Assembly: GCF_026240015.1 (NCBI RefSeq)
Contig: NZ_JAPIUX010000017.1
Coordinates: forward strand, 1 to 50,120
Reading direction: 5' to 3'
Length of the DNA: 50,120 bases
Source of the DNA: Acetobacter farinalis
Lineage (GTDB): Bacteria > Pseudomonadota > Alphaproteobacteria > Acetobacterales > Acetobacteraceae
The notes beneath the pieces were generated by a model that was not told the origin of the DNA, made no database searches, and saw only the letters and a program-made list of their open reading frames with translations. The translations under genes were made by a program, and so were the position numbers. Of this stretch, positions 17,552 to 25,502 are shown piece after piece. Within the stretch, counting starts at the first letter, position 1. Each line of letters begins with the position of its first letter.

Positions 17552-17971
17552 CTAACTTGAGGTTACATACCCGAAGTGCTGTTCCAGCAGTGCGACGTTC
17601 CGCAAATTGGCCTTGAAGGCGGCATCAAACAGATCTCCCGCCACCGGGACAGTATCCACCAGCGTTTCCAGCAGCACATTACCCATCATACGGGCCAGCA
17701 GGGATGCGGGCGCTTTCAGACGCCAAGCCTCCCATACGATATAAAGGGAGACAAGGCCCATCACGACAGGTCCCCCTACCGGCAGCAAGCCCACGAGGGC
17801 ATCCACCCCTACCCGAAAACGTGTGCCAGGCAGGCGGAAGGCGGCATCCAGAACCCATGCCAGCCGTCTGATGCGGCGGAGGCGCTGCGCGACATCCTCC
17901 GCAGGGCGGGAAGAACCATTTGCGGGGTGGAACTGAAGCCCGGGCCGGGCAAAGGTGCGGGACACTGTCAT
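17552..17971 (-). CDS. DUF4112 domain small membrane protein
   Basis: 139 aa. The DUF4112 signature is clear: LDAAFRLPGTRFRVGVDALV, GLLPVGGPVVMGLVSLYIV and MMGNVLLETLVDTVPVAGDL followed by FDAAFKANLRN. Two hydrophobic segments suggest an inner-membrane protein; the function is unknown for the family. The start at 17971 is chosen over 18112 because the longer frame would run over the 3' end of msrB and its extra residues show no similarity; GAAGGG lies just upstream, though very close. It begins 32 bases after msrB on the same strand and is probably co-transcribed with it. Confidence 0.8.
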   Translation of the reverse strand: MTVSRTFARPGLQFHPANGSSRPAEDVAQRLRRIRRLAWVLDAAFRLPGTRFRVGVDALVGLLPVGGPVVMGLVSLYIVWEAWRLKAPASLLARMMGNVLLETLVDTVPVAGDLFDAAFKANLRNVALLEQHFGYVTSS

Positions 17972-18003
17972 ACCCTTCGAGATGGGAGAGTGCGAAGGTG
18001 GTT

Positions 18004-18396
18004 TCAAGATGGCCTGAAATCCAGCGCCAGCCCGTTCATGCAATAACGCAGGCCGGTTGGCCGGGGACCATCCGGGAACACATGGCCCAGATGCCCCTTG
18101 CAGGCGGCGCAATGCACTTCCGTGCGCACCATGCCGTGCCGGCTGTCCTGTGTGGTTTCCACCGCTCCGGGTAGGGCATCATAAAAAGATGGCCAACCAC
18201 TGCCGCTTTCATATTTGGTCCCGGACTCAAACAAGGGGTGTCCACAGCCTGCGCAATGGTACAGGCCGGAGCGCTTTTCATGGTTGAGAGGGCTGGATCC
18301 GGGATATTCCGTACCGTGTTCCCGCAGGATATGCTCCTGCTCGGGCGTGAGGGGAGCACGCGGGCCGCACCCGGTGGGGGAGCAGGACTGGGTCAT
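18004..18396 (-). CDS. msrB: Peptide-methionine (R)-S-oxide reductase
   Basis: 130 aa, repairs methionine-R-sulfoxide in oxidised proteins. The four zinc ligands are present as CAGC (Cys48, Cys51) and CAAC (Cys97, Cys100), the substrate-binding stretch is SGSGWPSFYD, and the catalytic Cys119 lies in RYCMNGLAL. Further family blocks: EYPGSSPLNHEKRSG and GHLGHVFPDGP. No signal peptide, so it is cytoplasmic. It is followed by the DUF4112 gene. Upstream is a 419-bp intergenic region shared with the divergent photolyase gene, a pairing that suggests a stress-response neighbourhood. Confidence 0.95.
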   Translation of the reverse strand: MTQSCSPTGCGPRAPLTPEQEHILREHGTEYPGSSPLNHEKRSGLYHCAGCGHPLFESGTKYESGSGWPSFYDALPGAVETTQDSRHGMVRTEVHCAACKGHLGHVFPDGPRPTGLRYCMNGLALDFRPS

Positions 18397-18815
18397 GAGA
18401 AGGTTCCTTCATACACAGGGCACATCGGATTTTTGCCATGTTACACATAAACAGGCGCGCCCAGTAGAGCGTATCATTGCAGCATAGCCCCCAGCATACG
18501 GCGAAACCTGCCGGACAGGGCACCTGAAGGGATAGCCTGGAGAACATGTATCAGAACAAGACTTATTTGAATAAGGCGTCTTTGAAGGCTCGTGGCAGGA
18601 AACGATGTGCCAGAAAATTGTGCCAGAAAATAATGACGGGGAAAGACCATTGGACAGACGTTGTCGGACCATACCATCATGACAAGAGCCATTCCGCAAA
18701 AATCCAGTGCACCACGCCATCCTGACAGACGTAGAACGCAACGGTGACATGCGCCCTCCATGTCCTCTGGATGCAGTACCTTGCATCTCTCCCGCACGCA
18801 AGGCACTGTTCCGCC
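18397..18815. other. Intergenic region between msrB and the photolyase gene
   Basis: No gene is supported. It holds a 14-bp palindromic sequence CTTATT-TG-AATAAG (18562-18575) and a perfect 13-bp tandem duplication of TGTGCCAGAAAAT (18606-18631), both in the shared divergent promoter region. Confidence 0.6.
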
Positions 18816-20267
18816 ATGACAACGCCTGCCTCCTCACCCCCTGTCCTTGTCCTGTTTCGGGATGATTTCCGCCTGACCGACAATCCCGCCTTGCACGCAG
18901 CCTGCGCAACCGGCCAACCCGTGCTGTGTGTAGCGGTGCAGGACGAGGTTTTCAAACCTGAAGGCGTTATCGGCTGGTGGATGGGGCAGGCATGCACGGC
19001 ACTTGCAACAGCGCTTGCCCGGCGGGGAGGCAGTCTTCTCGTCCCACAGGGAGAGACACTGCCGGTAGTGTGCGATCTGGTGAAAACCACCGGGGCCTCA
19101 CAGGTTTTCTGGAACCGACGCTATGACCCTGCGGGCCGGGAAACGGATACCACACTGAAATCCGTCCTGACGGAACAGGGCGTGACTGTGCATTCCCTCG
19201 CGGCCCGACTTCTGCACGAACCCTGGACTGTCCGCACCGGTGCGGGACAGCCCTACCGTATCTTCACCGCATGGTGGCGCGCTGCACGGGAACTGGGAGA
19301 GCCGGCCCTCCCCCTGCCCGCTCCGGCAGAAATCCGGTTCGCACCTGTGCCAGAGCCATACTCTACAGCGACCACACCAAGTGCGCTCCACGCGCCAGAT
19401 CTGCCTGCTGATGCCACTCTTGCTGCGCAATACTGGCCCTGTAGCGAGAACGCCGCACAGACTGCTCTGGATGAGTTTCTGGAAACCGCGCTGGTACACT
19501 ATGAAACAGACCGCGACCGGCCGGACAGGGAAGGCACCTCTGGTCTCTCCCCCTATCTGCGTGCCGGACTGATTTCCGCACGGCAAGTCTGGCACGCGGC
19601 CAGAAAGGCGGAAGCCCGCAGCGGCGACCATCTCAACACCGAAAAATTCCTCTCGGAATTGGGTTGGCGGGATTTTGCGTGGATGCAGCTTTTTTATGAG
19701 CCGGATATGCCTACCCGCAACCTGCGCCCGGAGTTTGACCAGATGGCCTGGCAGAACGATGCCGAGGCCTTCCAGATATGGAAAGACGGATGCACCGGGT
19801 ATCCGCTGGTGGATGCGGGCATGCGCGAACTCAGGGCAACAGGCACCATGCATAACCGCGTGCGGATGGTGGTGGCCTCTTTCCTGACCAAACATCTCCT
19901 GACAGACTGGCGTAAAGGTGAACGCTGGTTTTATGAACGGCTGGTGGATGCAGACCCGGCGATGAATGCCATGAACTGGCAGTGGTGCGCAGGCACCGGT
20001 ATTGATGCCTCTCCATGGTTCCGCATTTTCAACCCGGTCGGGCAATCAGAAAAATTTGACCCTTCTGGCGCATATATCCGCACCTGGGTGCCGGAACTGG
20101 CAGCCCTGCCCGACAAGCTGATCCACACCCCGTGGAAGCTGGATGCCACCTTGGCGCGCCATCTGAAGTTTGTGCCAGGCAGCACCTACCCGCACCCGGT
20201 TGTTGACCTCAAACAGGCACGCGCTATTGCGCTGGAGCGGTATAAGACCCTGAAGCCCGCGGGATAA
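18816..20267 (+). CDS. phrB: Deoxyribodipyrimidine photolyase (class I CPD type)
   Basis: 483 aa; light-driven repair of cyclobutane pyrimidine dimers. N-terminal antenna-binding Rossmann domain (VLVLFRDDFRLTDNPALHAA), central linker, then the C-terminal FAD-binding domain with TSGLSPYLRAGLISARQVW, ELGWRDFAWMQLFY, GMRELRATGTMHNRVRMVVA, SFLTKHLL and WQWCAGTGIDASPWFRIFNP. The residues typical for FAD and DNA contact are kept. The ATG at 18816 is chosen over 18744 because it immediately precedes the antenna domain and has AAGG upstream at 18800. The gene is convergent with luxR (24-bp gap). Confidence 0.95.
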   Translation: MTTPASSPPVLVLFRDDFRLTDNPALHAACATGQPVLCVAVQDEVFKPEGVIGWWMGQACTALATALARRGGSLLVPQGETLPVVCDLVKTTGASQVFWNRRYDPAGRETDTTLKSVLTEQGVTVHSLAARLLHEPWTVRTGAGQPYRIFTAWWRAARELGEPALPLPAPAEIRFAPVPEPYSTATTPSALHAPDLPADATLAAQYWPCSENAAQTALDEFLETALVHYETDRDRPDREGTSGLSPYLRAGLISARQVWHAARKAEARSGDHLNTEKFLSELGWRDFAWMQLFYEPDMPTRNLRPEFDQMAWQNDAEAFQIWKDGCTGYPLVDAGMRELRATGTMHNRVRMVVASFLTKHLLTDWRKGERWFYERLVDADPAMNAMNWQWCAGTGIDASPWFRIFNPVGQSEKFDPSGAYIRTWVPELAALPDKLIHTPWKLDATLARHLKFVPGSTYPHPVVDLKQARAIALERYKTLKPAG

Positions 20268-20291
20268 AGATCCTCTATCCACCAGCCTGTT

Positions 20292-21044
20292 TCAGATCAT
20301 GCCCAGGCTGAGCGCATTGCGGATGGCCATCTCCGTGGTGGCCGCACCCAGCTTGTGCCGCACGACCCGCAGGCACAGCCGCACGACGGAATCCGGCATC
20401 TTGAGCCTGCGGGCAATCTCCTGCCCCAGAAGCCCCTCCGCCGCCAGCTTCAGGCAGGCCCTCTCCTCACCTGAAAGCTCCACCACACCGGAAACCTGAA
20501 AGGCAGCAATGCGGACATAGGCCTCATGAATATAATTGGCCAGAATCTGATATTCCCGCGCGTAACCAATGCGATTGATACCATCAAATTTGTGCTCATT
20601 TTCGCTGGTAATGGCAAACAGGCCGTATGATCCGCCAACACTCCGAAGGGGAATGCTCAGCCCCGCATTCCCCACGTTGAAATCCAGACCTTCCATCATC
20701 ATCTTGTAGGAAGGCGTGCTTTTTTCAACCGAGAGTTCCCGCCATTCAAACGGAAGGCTGGTTTGCGTGGCACGCCGGACAACGGGATCAACAAAAAGAT
20801 AATCTTTTTCGTAGTAACGATTTTTCCATTCTTCCGGGTAATTTGTGCATGTAAAATTGTCTGGGCGGAGAACGCCATTTTCCCCCATGAAATAATAGAT
20901 GAAATTCAGCATGCCGCATTTTTCGGGCAGTGTTTCCAGAATGGCACTCAGCTCTTCCAGTGTCTGCGCGTGCGTGAGGGCGGCAACAAGCCCCTGCAAA
21001 ACGCCGGGACGTATGACGCTTAACGGTGCTTTCCTCGGTATCAT
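20292..21044 (-). CDS. LuxR-type quorum-sensing transcriptional regulator
   Basis: 250 aa. The N-terminal half is an autoinducer-binding domain (FIYYFMGENGVLRPDNF, YPEEWKNRYYEKDYLFVDPV, SIPLRSVGGSYGLFAIT), with the Trp/Tyr/Asp pattern of AHL pockets. The C-terminal GerE-type HTH starts at ELSGEERACLKLAAEGLLGQ and ends near the C-terminus. It lies 75 bases downstream of the luxI-type synthase on the same strand, so the two probably form one unit. It resembles the ginI-ginR order known from Komagataeibacter (formerly Gluconacetobacter) intermedius. The DNA-binding helix departs from consensus (QEIARRLKMPDSVVRLCLR), so specificity may be unusual. Confidence 0.88.
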   Translation of the reverse strand: MIPRKAPLSVIRPGVLQGLVAALTHAQTLEELSAILETLPEKCGMLNFIYYFMGENGVLRPDNFTCTNYPEEWKNRYYEKDYLFVDPVVRRATQTSLPFEWRELSVEKSTPSYKMMMEGLDFNVGNAGLSIPLRSVGGSYGLFAITSENEHKFDGINRIGYAREYQILANYIHEAYVRIAAFQVSGVVELSGEERACLKLAAEGLLGQEIARRLKMPDSVVRLCLRVVRHKLGAATTEMAIRNALSLGMI

Positions 21045-21119
21045 GACGCCACCTTGCCTCTTTTTTACCGGGTGGACGGGCCAGTATATACCCGAACCAC
21101 TTACCTGAACGTTAATTCT

Positions 21120-21704
21120 TTAAAAGGCGCGCAGTTGCAGCTCTATCAGGCGCCGCAGGGCGAGAGGAGTCACATCCCACACACCAAGACACAGCTCCTG
21201 CTCCTCCCGCTCTCCTGAGCTGACGGAAGCAGGCATCCAGTCAAGCCGCCGGTACAGACGCAATTTGAATTTGGGATACACAGCAACAAGCTGGCTTACA
21301 CCATTGCTGAACGCACGCGCGTAAACAGTTTTCAGCACATCCAGAGCAAGGCTCCGCCCGACAAGGCTCCCTGTATCTGCCGTAACGCTCAGACGGGAAA
21401 GCTCCCATACATCGGGGCTGATAATATCGGGACTGCCGTCAAAATACCGGGCAAACTCCTGCCGCAGCATAGTCTTGCCGGTTGTGGGGAGGACACGCAC
21501 AGAGGCTATGCCGCCCCCGGCCTCATCTTCGGCCACGATATACATGGGATTGCAGAGCCGGTCATACTCATCTTCTGCTGGATTATTCGGAAACAATGCA
21601 TCCCACTCAGGATGTTTTTCAGAAAACCATTCTCTGGACCGAAGTATTTTTTCATAGATATCGGCGTACTGGTCACGCTCAGCATAAGAAAATTCATAAA
21701 CCAT
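21120..21704 (-). CDS. Acyl-homoserine-lactone synthase (LuxI family)
   Basis: 194 aa. It makes N-acyl-homoserine lactone from S-adenosylmethionine and acyl-ACP. Family residues are visible: the N-terminal Arg-Trp-Phe region (LRSREWFSEKHPEWD, then EDEYD), the VLPTTGKTML strand and the WELSRLSV motif with the conserved Glu and Arg. The ATG at 21704 is preferred to the GTG at 21734 because LuxI proteins begin close to this YEFSYAERDQY stretch. It heads the pair with the LuxR gene. Upstream lies a 590-bp non-coding region with an 11-bp inverted repeat. The acyl chain cannot be predicted from sequence. Confidence 0.92.
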   Translation of the reverse strand: MVYEFSYAERDQYADIYEKILRSREWFSEKHPEWDALFPNNPAEDEYDRLCNPMYIVAEDEAGGGIASVRVLPTTGKTMLRQEFARYFDGSPDIISPDVWELSRLSVTADTGSLVGRSLALDVLKTVYARAFSNGVSQLVAVYPKFKLRLYRRLDWMPASVSSGEREEQELCLGVWDVTPLALRRLIELQLRAF

Positions 21705-22293
21705 ATAATTTGCCTGTGTCAGCCTTAAATCCACTCTGCCCTGCTACGCGCCCTTCTTCCGACATGGCTGGCTGAGCCCTCCCCCTCCTGCAACGCGCGT
21801 GGAGGCATGGGGCTCCCCTGCTCATGAACTGCTTTCCGGCCTCTCAACACCGGACAGCATACGGAGAGAGCCAAAAAGAGCCAATACTCTTCGTGATAAA
21901 GACTTTCTCTGAAGTACGTCACGAAAGAATCAATTATTCCGAAAAATGAGCCACTCTGGTATGGTGATTATGCAACAGGGCATGTGACTAATCTGGAAAT
22001 GCGGCGGAACTATGCTTGGAATTCCGGCTTTATAAAAAACATCCGGTGATATCCTCTCCCTTATAAAGAGTGGATATCACCGCACCACTCTCCAGATACG
22101 CTTTTATTCTTCCTTGAAAATGACGTATTCTCTGAAAAAACAAGGCGCAGGACTTTATGGCATCCCGCACGCATTGTGTCTGTTTCAAGAGTTCCTGACT
22201 GCTGGAAGCGGGATAAGTTTTATTTTAAGACTTTTCTCATAAATGATTACATTCCTGTATATGCTCATTTATGAGAGCCACACCCTTTCGAAA
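21705..22293. other. Upstream region of the quorum-sensing pair
   Basis: No gene is supported. It holds a perfect 11-bp inverted repeat (22044-22054 and 22072-22082) and the promoter for luxI on the minus strand. No convincing lux box (ACCTGT...ACAGGT) was found by eye. Confidence 0.6.
22044..22082. promoter_or_regulatory. Inverted repeat upstream of luxI
   Basis: CGGTGATATCC and GGATATCACCG flank a 17-base spacer that can itself form three more pairs (CTC/GAG). There is no following T tract, so an operator or RNA structural role is more likely than a terminator, though it might end transcripts from the aldehyde dehydrogenase gene 210 bases upstream on the same strand. Confidence 0.45.
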
Positions 22294-23748
22294 CTAGAAT
22301 TCCGGTGCATCGTGTTCGACGGACACAAGCTTGATAAGTGTATGCGCCCGCACGGCTTCCGGACCACCCTCCGTGCCGTAACCAGAGTCCTTCATTCCTC
22401 CGAAAGGTACTTCCGGCACCCCCAGACCATGATGGTTGATGGCAATCATGCCTGCGTCGACCTGCTCACCCAATAGACGCTCCGTACGTTCGTTCCGGGT
22501 GTAAGCGTATGCCGCCAGACCATAGGGCAGGCGATTTGCTTCCTGCACTGCCTCCGCCATGGTGGAAAATTCCGACACAAGGGCAATCGGGCCAAACGGC
22601 TCTTCCTGCATCACTCGCATGGACAATGTGGGGTTGAGCACAAGGGTGGGCGCAAAGAAGCAGCCTTCATTCGGCAGGGGGACGTCAGCCTGCCAGATGA
22701 TGGCGCCCTTCTCCCGAGCATCGGCCACCAGCTCATTCAGAGCATTCAGGCGGCGTTCACTCACCACCGGCCCCATGGTCACGCCCTCTTCAAGCCCCTG
22801 ACCAATCTTGAGCCTGTTCATCTGCATCTTGAACTTTTCCACAAAGCTCGCGGCAATGCTTTTGTGCAACAGGAAGCGGGTGGGAGCGATACACACCTGC
22901 CCGGCATTGCGGAACTTGGCCGCGCAGAGGCGTTGGGCGGCACTATCCAGATCTGCATCCTCACACACAATAGCCGGAGCGTGGCCGCCCAGTTCCATTG
23001 TGACGGGCTTCATCTGCGCGCCAGCCAGTGCCGCCAGATGTTTGCCAACCGGTGTGGAGCCGGTGAAGGAGATTTTCCGCACCACCGGGTGTGCGATCAG
23101 ATATTCGGAAATTTCCGCAGGGTTACCATACACCAGCGAGACCGCGCCTGCCGGAACACCGGCATCACAAAACGCCCGCAGCAGTTCGGCCGGAGAGGCC
23201 GGGGTGTCTTCCGGAGCCTTGACAATCACGGCGCACCCGGCCGCAAGGGCCGCGCCCAGCTTGCGGGCAATCTGGTTGATGGGGAAGTTCCATGGTGTAA
23301 AGGCGGCCACCACACCTATGGGGCGATGCAGCACACGCTGCTCCACATTGGGCGCGCGTGCGGGAATGAGCGCATCATTCAACCGGCGGCCTTCTTCCCC
23401 AAAATACTCGATCACACCTGCGGCTGCGTTGATTTCAAGAAGAGCCTGCTCCAGTGGCTTGCCTTGCTCGCGGCTCATGATGCGGCTGATCGGCTCCGCG
23501 CGCTCACGCAGCAGGTTGGCCGCACGCCGCATGATAAGGAAGCGGTCCCATGCGGTGAGAGCACGCCAGACGGCAAAACCCTGCGCGGCCCCTTCGGCCA
23601 CACGGGCAAGATCCTTTTCGGAGGCATGGGCTACCTGACCGATCTGCGCTCCGGTAGCGGGATTGAACACCGGCAGGGTGCGGCCATCCGCCGCGTCCTG
23701 CCAATGCCCGGCTACCAGAAGCTGAGTGCTGATAAAATCCTGCGACAT
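22294..23748 (-). CDS. gabD: NAD(P)-dependent aldehyde dehydrogenase, succinate-semialdehyde type
   Basis: 484 aa ALDH-superfamily enzyme, cytoplasmic, closest to GabD/SSADH and related short-chain aldehyde dehydrogenases. Catalytic Glu252 lies in VTMELGGHAPAIVCEDAD and catalytic Cys286 in FRNAGQVCIAPTRF. Asn154 is in AFTPWNFPINQIARK and the cofactor loop is SFTGSTPVGKHLA. The start at 23748 has GGGAGA 7 bases upstream and fits the family length; the frame opens earlier at 23862 but its extra 38 residues are unrelated. Substrate assignment is by resemblance only. It is transcribed away from the heptosyltransferase gene 3' end with a 136-bp gap in the same direction. Confidence 0.9.
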   Translation of the reverse strand: MSQDFISTQLLVAGHWQDAADGRTLPVFNPATGAQIGQVAHASEKDLARVAEGAAQGFAVWRALTAWDRFLIMRRAANLLRERAEPISRIMSREQGKPLEQALLEINAAAGVIEYFGEEGRRLNDALIPARAPNVEQRVLHRPIGVVAAFTPWNFPINQIARKLGAALAAGCAVIVKAPEDTPASPAELLRAFCDAGVPAGAVSLVYGNPAEISEYLIAHPVVRKISFTGSTPVGKHLAALAGAQMKPVTMELGGHAPAIVCEDADLDSAAQRLCAAKFRNAGQVCIAPTRFLLHKSIAASFVEKFKMQMNRLKIGQGLEEGVTMGPVVSERRLNALNELVADAREKGAIIWQADVPLPNEGCFFAPTLVLNPTLSMRVMQEEPFGPIALVSEFSTMAEAVQEANRLPYGLAAYAYTRNERTERLLGEQVDAGMIAINHHGLGVPEVPFGGMKDSGYGTEGGPEAVRAHTLIKLVSVEHDAPEF

Positions 23749-23884
23749 GACAGGTCTCCCCGGAGTGCCACGACCAGCGCGCCACCACGGCGCAGCCTTC
23801 CCGTGATTCAGGCCCGTTCCCTTACGAAAAAGCACCTTCAGCACGCAGGATGCAAGGGGCAACTCACGCTGCCCCCCATGAGGG

Positions 23885-25240
23885 TCAGGCGAACAGTTTT
23901 TTCAGCATAGTGATAACATGTTGACTTGTAATGAGACGCGTACACTCAAACTGGCGCGGCGTGTTCTCATGCCTCGGGCACCACAGGAAATTGTGATGAT
24001 CGAACCGCTCCTTCGGGTCATTCCAGCAGGAATTGCAGGTATGCCAGTTGATCACGCGGTAGGGTGTCTCAAACTCGTTTGTGGGGTGGGTGAAGCCGGA
24101 GATCATCACCACCTCTGTGCCCGCCGCCCAGGCCAGCCAGGCCAGACCGGAGCTGAGGCCGATAAACGCATCTGCATGCTTCAGCCAGCGTGCACGCTCG
24201 GCAAGCGGACGGTTTCCGGTTTCATCTTCCGCCCCATGAGGAATATGGTTCCAGACAAGGCCCGTGCCATGCACGGTTTTCTGATCAATACAGATTACCC
24301 GGTAGCCCTTTTCCTTCAGGAACGCGATGACATCCTGCCAGCCTGTAGGGTTATTCCAGTATTTGCACTGGGTGCTGGCCTGCACGGCAATACAGACATA
24401 CGGTTCCTTGATGGGGCGGCTGTCATCCGGCAGGGAAAGGCGCGGAGGCTCTTCATGCGGAGAGACGCCCAGAATATAACCCGCCGTACGATGCAGGCCC
24501 ACAAAGCGGAAATCAGTGGGCTGCTGGATGCAATCCTTGTCATCAAAAAACAGGCCGATGCAGTATGTAGCGTAGGATGTGGTGTGCACGCCCGCCTTTT
24601 CCGCATCCTCTGATGTCATGAGGGTGATGGTTGGGTATGCATCCTTCAGCAGCGGCAGGATGAGGCCGGAAATCAGGCAGGTGACTTTTGCGCTGCGCAC
24701 TTCGGCAAAACGGGCGACATAGGGGAACCATGCCAGCGTATCCCCCAGCGTGCCGACCGGAAGCTGGATGATAACCTCCTGCTCCCGCGCATCATAACTG
24801 TGCTCAAAAACCGGCCGTTCAACACCATCTGCCCCGATTTCCACCACCTCGATGCCAAACCGCACATAATAGCGTTTGCTGGAGGAAATGGTGGCGCCGG
24901 TGGTTTCATGCAGGAAGAGAACATTGCCCGTGTCCAGATCCTGCAGGGTGACACGCCATTTGCCTTCCGTACGCTGGGGTAGATGCACACGAGCGCCGAG
25001 ATTGAAATCATACCGGATGCCATGCGGGCCAGCCATGACCGGCATGGCTGGCGCTTCCAGATACGCGGGTCTGCCAGCAGGTTGGGCCGGAGCGGATTGA
25101 GCCTGAGCGGGTTGTGCAGGCAGGGCGGCAGGGGCTTCTGGCTGAACAGGCCCCTGACCGGCAGATGGAGCCGGCTCCTGCGGAACGGGAGGGACCGACA
25201 GGGCGGATACGGGAGACTCGGGCATAACAGTGTCAGACAA
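23885..25240 (-). CDS. Aah/TibC-type autotransporter protein O-heptosyltransferase
   Basis: 451 aa glycosyltransferase of the bacterial autotransporter heptosyltransferase family, which transfers heptose from ADP-heptose to Ser residues of AIDA-type strand-loop-strand repeats in the cytoplasm. After a Pro/Ala/Gln-rich leader (about residues 5-60) come the N-terminal beta domain (GIRYDFNLGARVHLPQ), the Rossmann half (GTLGDTLAWFPYVARF) and the GT9-like donor half (YVCIAVQASTQCKYWNNPTG, FIGLSSGLAWLAWAAG, MISGFTHPTNEF). The Cys4 finger of TibC, which binds iron there, is present: Cys402, Cys405, Cys421, Cys433. The likely acceptors are the SGGT-repeat proteins at 2376 and 8583. No acceptor gene is adjacent. 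Confidence 0.88.
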   Translation of the reverse strand: MSDTVMPESPVSALSVPPVPQEPAPSAGQGPVQPEAPAALPAQPAQAQSAPAQPAGRPAYLEAPAMPVMAGPHGIRYDFNLGARVHLPQRTEGKWRVTLQDLDTGNVLFLHETTGATISSSKRYYVRFGIEVVEIGADGVERPVFEHSYDAREQEVIIQLPVGTLGDTLAWFPYVARFAEVRSAKVTCLISGLILPLLKDAYPTITLMTSEDAEKAGVHTTSYATYCIGLFFDDKDCIQQPTDFRFVGLHRTAGYILGVSPHEEPPRLSLPDDSRPIKEPYVCIAVQASTQCKYWNNPTGWQDVIAFLKEKGYRVICIDQKTVHGTGLVWNHIPHGAEDETGNRPLAERARWLKHADAFIGLSSGLAWLAWAAGTEVVMISGFTHPTNEFETPYRVINWHTCNSCWNDPKERFDHHNFLWCPRHENTPRQFECTRLITSQHVITMLKKLFA

Positions 25241-25502
25241 AGAACATCACCTGAAAAAAATACATCAAATTTCGTGACAAAAAATTTACTAATTTACGCC
25301 CGACAAGGACAATTAACATTTGTTTACCTACGTTGCCGCAAGATTATTCCGCGGGAGAACGACAAAAAATTCCAGTTCGCATAAATCTTTGTTTGATAAA
25401 TATTTTTTAAAGAACATCGACACAAAACTGTAACATTCATTTTTGAACATTTCCCCTAAACACCGTTCCGGTTTCAACAGATTTCAGGACAGTGTTATCC
25501 TC
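25241..25502. other. AT-rich divergent promoter region
   Basis: Separates the minus-strand heptosyltransferase gene from the plus-strand TonB receptor gene. It is strongly AT-rich and probably contains both promoters. An in-frame TTG at 25443 would extend the receptor by 20 residues but would bury the signal peptide. Confidence 0.6.

Noticed and set aside
22864..23910. 348-aa plus-strand frame over the aldehyde dehydrogenase gene
   Set aside because: The opposite strand encodes catalytic Glu and Cys motifs; the plus frame has none.
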